64,000 nucleotides of DNA from Mycolicibacterium rufum (GTDB lineage Bacteria; Actinomycetota; Actinomycetes; Mycobacteriales; Mycobacteriaceae). A model generated the notes under the pieces. That model made no database searches. It was given only the letters and a program-made list of their open reading frames with translations, and was not told the origin of the DNA. The stretch's first letter is position 1; the number at the start of each line of letters is the position of its first letter. A program made the translations under genes and the position numbers. The stretch covers positions 2,294,001-2,358,000 of the forward strand of contig NZ_CP092427.2 in assembly GCF_022374875.2 (NCBI RefSeq), in the 5' to 3' direction. Below, in pieces: positions 60,541 to 64,000 of this stretch.

Positions 60541-61905
60541 TCACCATGAGAGGTCGGGCTCGCGGTCCACCTCCGTCATGCCGAAGGCGTCGCTGCGGTG
60601 GCGCTCGACGGCGCCGAACGCGACGGCGTCCGGCTCGGCAAGGCGCACCGGTCCCTGCGTCCACCGCCGGAACCGATTCGCCGCCCAGGACGCCTGAACC
60701 GTCACCGCCGACGATCCCGCGTGCGCCGACACCGCCGCCACGTCGGTCGCCGAGCAGCGGCGCACCAGGTCGGCGACGCCGTCGGCCGGCAGTGCGGGGC
60801 GGCCGTTCACCGACACCAGGAAGCGGGAGCTGCGCCGAATCCTTTCCGGCACAGGACCGATGTGCACCCGCTCGTCCTCGAGCCGCGTCCGCTCGTACAG
60901 CGTGCGGGACTGCTGCCCGGTCAGCCAGATGCCGACGTCGTGGGCGAGGAAACCGCGGATCGTGGCGACCAGGGAACCCGAACCGTGCGCGTCGGCGTCG
61001 ATGTGCACGGCGATGTCGGGGATCTCGTAGCGCAATCCGTGACTGCGGGCGGCAGGATCGGTGACCAGACGGGCCAGCGCGAGCGCCTCGGCGTTCTTGG
61101 CGGCCGCGCGGTCGGCCACGTCGCGCCCCGCCCAGTCGGGGCCGTTGTGCCAGGCCACCGCGCGGCGCGCGTGGTGCAGAACCGCGCCACAGCACCGGGC
61201 TCGATGGGCGAACTCCCAGTCCTCGCCGCCGTAGCGGTCGAACGATTCGTCGAAACCTCCGACTGCGGTGAAAAGCTCACGGCTGCAGCACATCACCGAG
61301 CTGATCACAAAGCGGTAGGCGCTGTGGTCGGCGGCGGCGAGGTCGCCGGTGCGCGCATAGGCATCCGTCAACCACTGCGGTTCGTCCAGGACGGTCGGCG
61401 CGTGCTCACCATCCCACCATCGCCTCAGGTCGGCTGCCGACCAGCCATCGAGGTCGGCGTGACGGCGGCGGCCGACCACCAGGGCATCGGGGAGCAGGGA
61501 CGGCAGTCGCGAGATCTCGCGCAGATAGCCGGGTTCGGGCACGGTGTCGGCATCGAGAAAGCAGAGGATCTCCGCGCCGGTGGCGGCGGCACCGAGGTTG
61601 CGCGCTGCGGCAGCGCGGAATCCGCGGTCCTGCTGACGAACCACGGTGCATCGCAGTGACGACGCCGAGGTGTCGGGCGGTCGCCGCGATCCGTCGTCGG
61701 CCACCGCGACCTCGATGAGGTGCGCCGGATAGTCCTGTGCGTCGAGCGCTGACAGCACCCGGTTCAGATCGTCCTGCTGCTCGAAGAACGGAATGACCAC
61801 CGCCACAGCGGCGAATCGGCCCGGCCTGCCGTCGAGGAGGTCCCAGTGATTGCCCGGCACGCAGAACCGGCCGTCGGTCAACGGGAACGGCACAGGCCGG
61901 CTCAT
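60541..61905 (-). CDS. Family 2 glycosyltransferase, galactosaminyl/GalA-type domain
   Basis: 454 residues. GT2 domain at about 30-280: VAVVIPFFEQQDDLNRVLSALD, FLDADTVPEPGYL as metal site, and GGFDESFDRYGGEDWEFAHRARCCG, the ED motif followed by a Cys pair that also occurs in polypeptide GalNAc-transferase-like (GT27-type C-terminal) enzymes. A C-terminal module of about 150 residues follows. ATG at 61905 overlaps the upstream stop by ATGA. It ends a three-gene leftward operon. Confidence 0.85.
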   Translation of the reverse strand: MSRPVPFPLTDGRFCVPGNHWDLLDGRPGRFAAVAVVIPFFEQQDDLNRVLSALDAQDYPAHLIEVAVADDGSRRPPDTSASSLRCTVVRQQDRGFRAAAARNLGAAATGAEILCFLDADTVPEPGYLREISRLPSLLPDALVVGRRRHADLDGWSAADLRRWWDGEHAPTVLDEPQWLTDAYARTGDLAAADHSAYRFVISSVMCCSRELFTAVGGFDESFDRYGGEDWEFAHRARCCGAVLHHARRAVAWHNGPDWAGRDVADRAAAKNAEALALARLVTDPAARSHGLRYEIPDIAVHIDADAHGSGSLVATIRGFLAHDVGIWLTGQQSRTLYERTRLEDERVHIGPVPERIRRSSRFLVSVNGRPALPADGVADLVRRCSATDVAAVSAHAGSSAVTVQASWAANRFRRWTQGPVRLAEPDAVAFGAVERHRSDAFGMTEVDREPDLSW

Positions 61906-62888
61906 CGGTGCCACCGCTCGAAAAAATCATGGTAGGCCAGCGCGGTGTCGGAGGGCGTCGGGCGCGGCACCGAATCCTTCTGCAGCCAGGTGGATTCCGG
62001 CGTGTCGAGCGCGAAGCGGATCGCCTCCCTGAGCCCGTCGGCCGGGTACAGCGCAAGCATGCCCGGGTTGCGGTCCTCGACTTCCCGGGTGTACCTGTTC
62101 TCCCGCGCCAGCGGTCGCCGGGATGCCGAGAGCCAGGAACCGAGCGACCCGGACGCCGACACGTGAGTGTGCGCGACGACGGGAACCGCGATCCGTTGCA
62201 GAACCTCGGTCAACCGGTGATCGGGGATGTGTCCGGTCAGGTGGAACCGCCGACCGAGGCGACGGGCCTGCTCGGTGAGGTCGTCGACGAGATCGCCATG
62301 CCCTGCGGAGGCCTCCCCGAGGGCGTGGACCTCGACATCCGGCGGCAGGGCCGCCGTGGCCGCGATCACCTCATCGTGCCCCTTGCCTGGGTAGAGGAAG
62401 CCGAAGACGCCGATCGCGCGGTGCGGCACCGGACGGATCGCGGCGGGCTCTCGCGGCGCGATGGGTAGCGGAATGACTACGACCGGGGCAACGTCGATAC
62501 CGCTGTCGCGCAACAGTTCCCGTTCGTGCGCGCTGCTGACGACCACACCGGCGCACGACGCGACGACCTCGGCGTACGCCGCCCTGCGGCGCGCGGTGTT
62601 CGCGCCGTCCGACGGCTGTGGCAGGTCGTGCAGCGTCGCCGTCACCGTGGTGCGTCGGGCCAGATCCGCGATCGCCCGGGCCGCGGCGTGCGGTGTGTCC
62701 CCGAAGAGTCGATCGGTGAACTGCACGTGCACCGGGCCCGGGTCGAGGGCGCCGGTCAGCTCTGCGACCGCCGCCGTCCAGACCTGACGCAGGGGCAGCC
62801 CACTCGTTCGCATTGCGTCATGCAGAGCGAGTCCGAACCGGACCACCCCATGGTGACGCGGTCCGACGAGCGCCTGGGTGACGGTCAT
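61902..62888 (-). CDS. Glycosyltransferase, GT-B (GT4-like)
   Basis: 328 residues. GVVRFGLALHDAMR near the N-terminus, VHVQFTDRLFGD, and the C-terminal half with AIGVFGFLYPGKGHDEVIAATAALP, HALGEASAGHGDLVDDL, and HLTGHIPDHRLTEVL. That arrangement is GT4-like, but the E-x7-E motif is replaced (PVVAHTHVSASGSLGSWLSASRR), so activity or fold membership is less sure. ATG overlaps the WcbI-like stop by ATGA and its own stop overlaps the GT2 start. Confidence 0.78.
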   Translation of the reverse strand: MTVTQALVGPRHHGVVRFGLALHDAMRTSGLPLRQVWTAAVAELTGALDPGPVHVQFTDRLFGDTPHAAARAIADLARRTTVTATLHDLPQPSDGANTARRRAAYAEVVASCAGVVVSSAHERELLRDSGIDVAPVVVIPLPIAPREPAAIRPVPHRAIGVFGFLYPGKGHDEVIAATAALPPDVEVHALGEASAGHGDLVDDLTEQARRLGRRFHLTGHIPDHRLTEVLQRIAVPVVAHTHVSASGSLGSWLSASRRPLARENRYTREVEDRNPGMLALYPADGLREAIRFALDTPESTWLQKDSVPRPTPSDTALAYHDFFERWHR

Positions 62889-63829
62889 ACCCGCCCCGAA
62901 CGGGTCAGCAGCCCAAGCAATTCCATGACGATTCCGTGACGTTCCACGGTCAGGTCGACGAAGTCGGGATTGTCCCGGTACCACCTCAGCTGCGCGGCGT
63001 GCACGGTCTGAGGGGAGATGACCTCGCCGTCACGGCACCAGTGTGGCCGCGCGGCCCCGGCGATCCCGAGCGCCTCGAGCACCCGCGCCTCGAGAGGCGC
63101 GGTGACGGAGGACAGCAGGACGCCGTCGACTCCAGCGACGGTCAGCGGCACACCGAGCCGGTCGAGGAGGCGCTGGGCGAGCGCTTCCAGCAAAGGATTG
63201 CCCGGATGGTTGATCGTGTGCGCGGCGTCGACGCCCAGCGACTCCAGCAGATCCGAGACGCCGACGTCGCAATCACGGTTCTCCCGCCGGGCGAGTTCAC
63301 CGCGGCTGTAGGCGGCCACCGACCTGACCTGATCAGCGCTGATGTCGACGTCCCACGGGTCGCCGGGCGATCGCCCGGCCCGCGCCGCCGACACCGTCCG
63401 CAGGTCGTGGTACGGCACCACCGGTGGGTTCAGCGACCGGTCGGCGGGGCGGCGGACGATCGCCTGGAACGGGTAGAGGCCCGCGTACCGGACCACTGGC
63501 CAGCGAACGCTCACGGCGCCGGCGGGCAACCGGTCGGCGAGCTGAGCGGTGCCCACCGGCAGGTCGCGGTAGTCCGCCCGGATCGGCTGGCTCAGGAGCA
63601 CCGCGGTCTGGGCGAGAAGGGCATCGAGATACGGCAGATCGTCGGCGGTGAACTCGTGCACGGGCGGGATGCGTGCCGTGCGGAACGGCCGGCCCGGGAC
63701 GTTGTCGAGGACGCGTCGCAGCGCCTCGGCCTGGCAGTTGCCGACCACCAACCACAGCGGTGCGTCCTGCTCAGCGGCGGGCGCGTAGAAGTCGCGGTAG
63801 TGCCGGGTACGTCCGGCGAGGGGGTCCAC
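62885..63829 (-). CDS. WcbI-like polysaccharide biosynthesis protein (putative acyltransferase)
   Basis: 314 residues. The motif WLVVGNCQAEALRRVL near residue 30 is the WcbI signature (GNCQ), seen in capsule loci of Burkholderia, where the protein binds CoA and is thought to acylate sugars. DLPYLDALLAQTAVLLSQPIRADYRDL follows. The start is uncertain; I use the GTG at 63829, and longer frames run upstream. It begins the leftward operon with two glycosyltransferases, so glycan decoration is the likely role. Confidence 0.75.
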   Translation of the reverse strand: MDPLAGRTRHYRDFYAPAAEQDAPLWLVVGNCQAEALRRVLDNVPGRPFRTARIPPVHEFTADDLPYLDALLAQTAVLLSQPIRADYRDLPVGTAQLADRLPAGAVSVRWPVVRYAGLYPFQAIVRRPADRSLNPPVVPYHDLRTVSAARAGRSPGDPWDVDISADQVRSVAAYSRGELARRENRDCDVGVSDLLESLGVDAAHTINHPGNPLLEALAQRLLDRLGVPLTVAGVDGVLLSSVTAPLEARVLEALGIAGAARPHWCRDGEVISPQTVHAAQLRWYRDNPDFVDLTVERHGIVMELLGLLTRSGRV

Positions 63830-63928
63830 TGTCGCGAGGTTACTTGTCGCCGAGGCGTGGTATACCTGTCCGGCACATTCGTCGAGACAGCGGCGATCGA
63901 AGCCTCTGTCGAAGGGATTGTGTGAATG
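63830..63928. promoter_or_regulatory. Divergent promoter region, right-hand glycan locus
   Basis: About 100 bp between the WcbI-like gene and the rightward gene at 63929. TATACC around 63860 is a plausible -10 on either strand. No dyad operator is clear. Confidence 0.35.
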
Positions 63929-64000
63929 TGATTCGTGTCGCCTCCGTTCCGGCTGCACACCCGTACGTCTCTGCGATCGTCGACCCCTCGGTGATCGCGT
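63929..64000 (+). CDS. Glycosyltransferase-like gene, 5' end only
   Basis: A GTG at 63929 opens a frame to the window edge (24 codons): VIRVASVPAAHPYVSAIVD is the start. The VxRVASVPAxHPYV opening is what I recall for mycobacterial GT-B enzymes of glycan loci; otherwise no domain can be shown. AAGGGA precedes it at 63913-63918. Divergent from the WcbI-like operon. Confidence 0.5.

Overview
The window is high-GC DNA from a mycobacterium, most likely a fast-growing environmental species (Mycolicibacterium-like). The evidence is gene order: from about 9 to 51 kb the genes follow, in reverse orientation, the Mycobacterium tuberculosis segment from about Rv0456c to Rv0491 (regX3, senX3, gpm1, YbjN protein, mshA, ROK regulator, SDR, L,D-transpeptidase, murB, DUF2505, nitrilase, DUF2993, deoC, DUF2599, DUF2516, hbhA, XRE regulator, DUF445, TetR, fadB2, aceA, thioesterase, ramB, lpdC, echA). 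The synteny comes from memory of H37Rv, not from a search. Differences: the cyclopropane-synthase genes expected between fadB2 and the TetR gene are absent and a class III-type PPK2 and a DUF559 gene sit there; a methyltransferase and a riboswitch-controlled ureohydrolase lie between the DUF2505 and nitrilase genes; and a butanediol/acetoin and flavin-monooxygenase block stands beside the DUF779 gene.

Layout. 0-9.9 kb: a tightly overlapping leftward operon for an extracytoplasmic polysaccharide or glycolipid (four GT2 glycosyltransferases, a flippase fused to a GH16 domain, a large membrane protein, a sugar C-methyltransferase, a sugar-1-phosphate nucleotidyltransferase cut by the window edge). 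10.4-16.4 kb: phosphate sensing, glycolysis and mycothiol synthesis. 16.5-20.3 kb: cell-wall genes. 20.3-24.1 kb: accessory nitrogen genes beside conserved ones. 24.1-28.9 kb: deoC and hbhA region. 28.9-37.2 kb: polyphosphate kinase, DUF559 gene, fadB2-aceA and their regulator ramB, a diguanylate cyclase. 37.2-40.3 kb: lpdC and small membrane genes. 40.3-45.4 kb: diol/ketone metabolism with its GAF-type activator. 45.4-50.7 kb: peptidase, lipoprotein, DUF417 protein, ECF sigma and anti-sigma pair, enoyl-CoA hydratase. 50.7-60.5 kb: helicase, large LuxR-type ATPase regulator, second PPK2, aldehyde dehydrogenase. 60.5-64 kb: a second glycan locus (GT2, GT-B-like, WcbI-like, and a divergent gene cut by the edge).

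The strongest find is a guanidine-III (ykkC-III) riboswitch at 21184-21225, five bases upstream of the Shine-Dalgarno-to-start region of a ureohydrolase that has Trp where agmatinases have Thr in the PGTGxP loop. Together they indicate a guanidine hydrolase induced by free guanidine. Other finds are the flippase-GH16 fusion, a family of long intergenic palindromes of which two bracket the DUF559 nuclease-like gene, a 60-bp perfect tandem repeat before lpdC, a back-to-back leaderless promoter between murB and the DUF2505 gene, and many leaderless starts.
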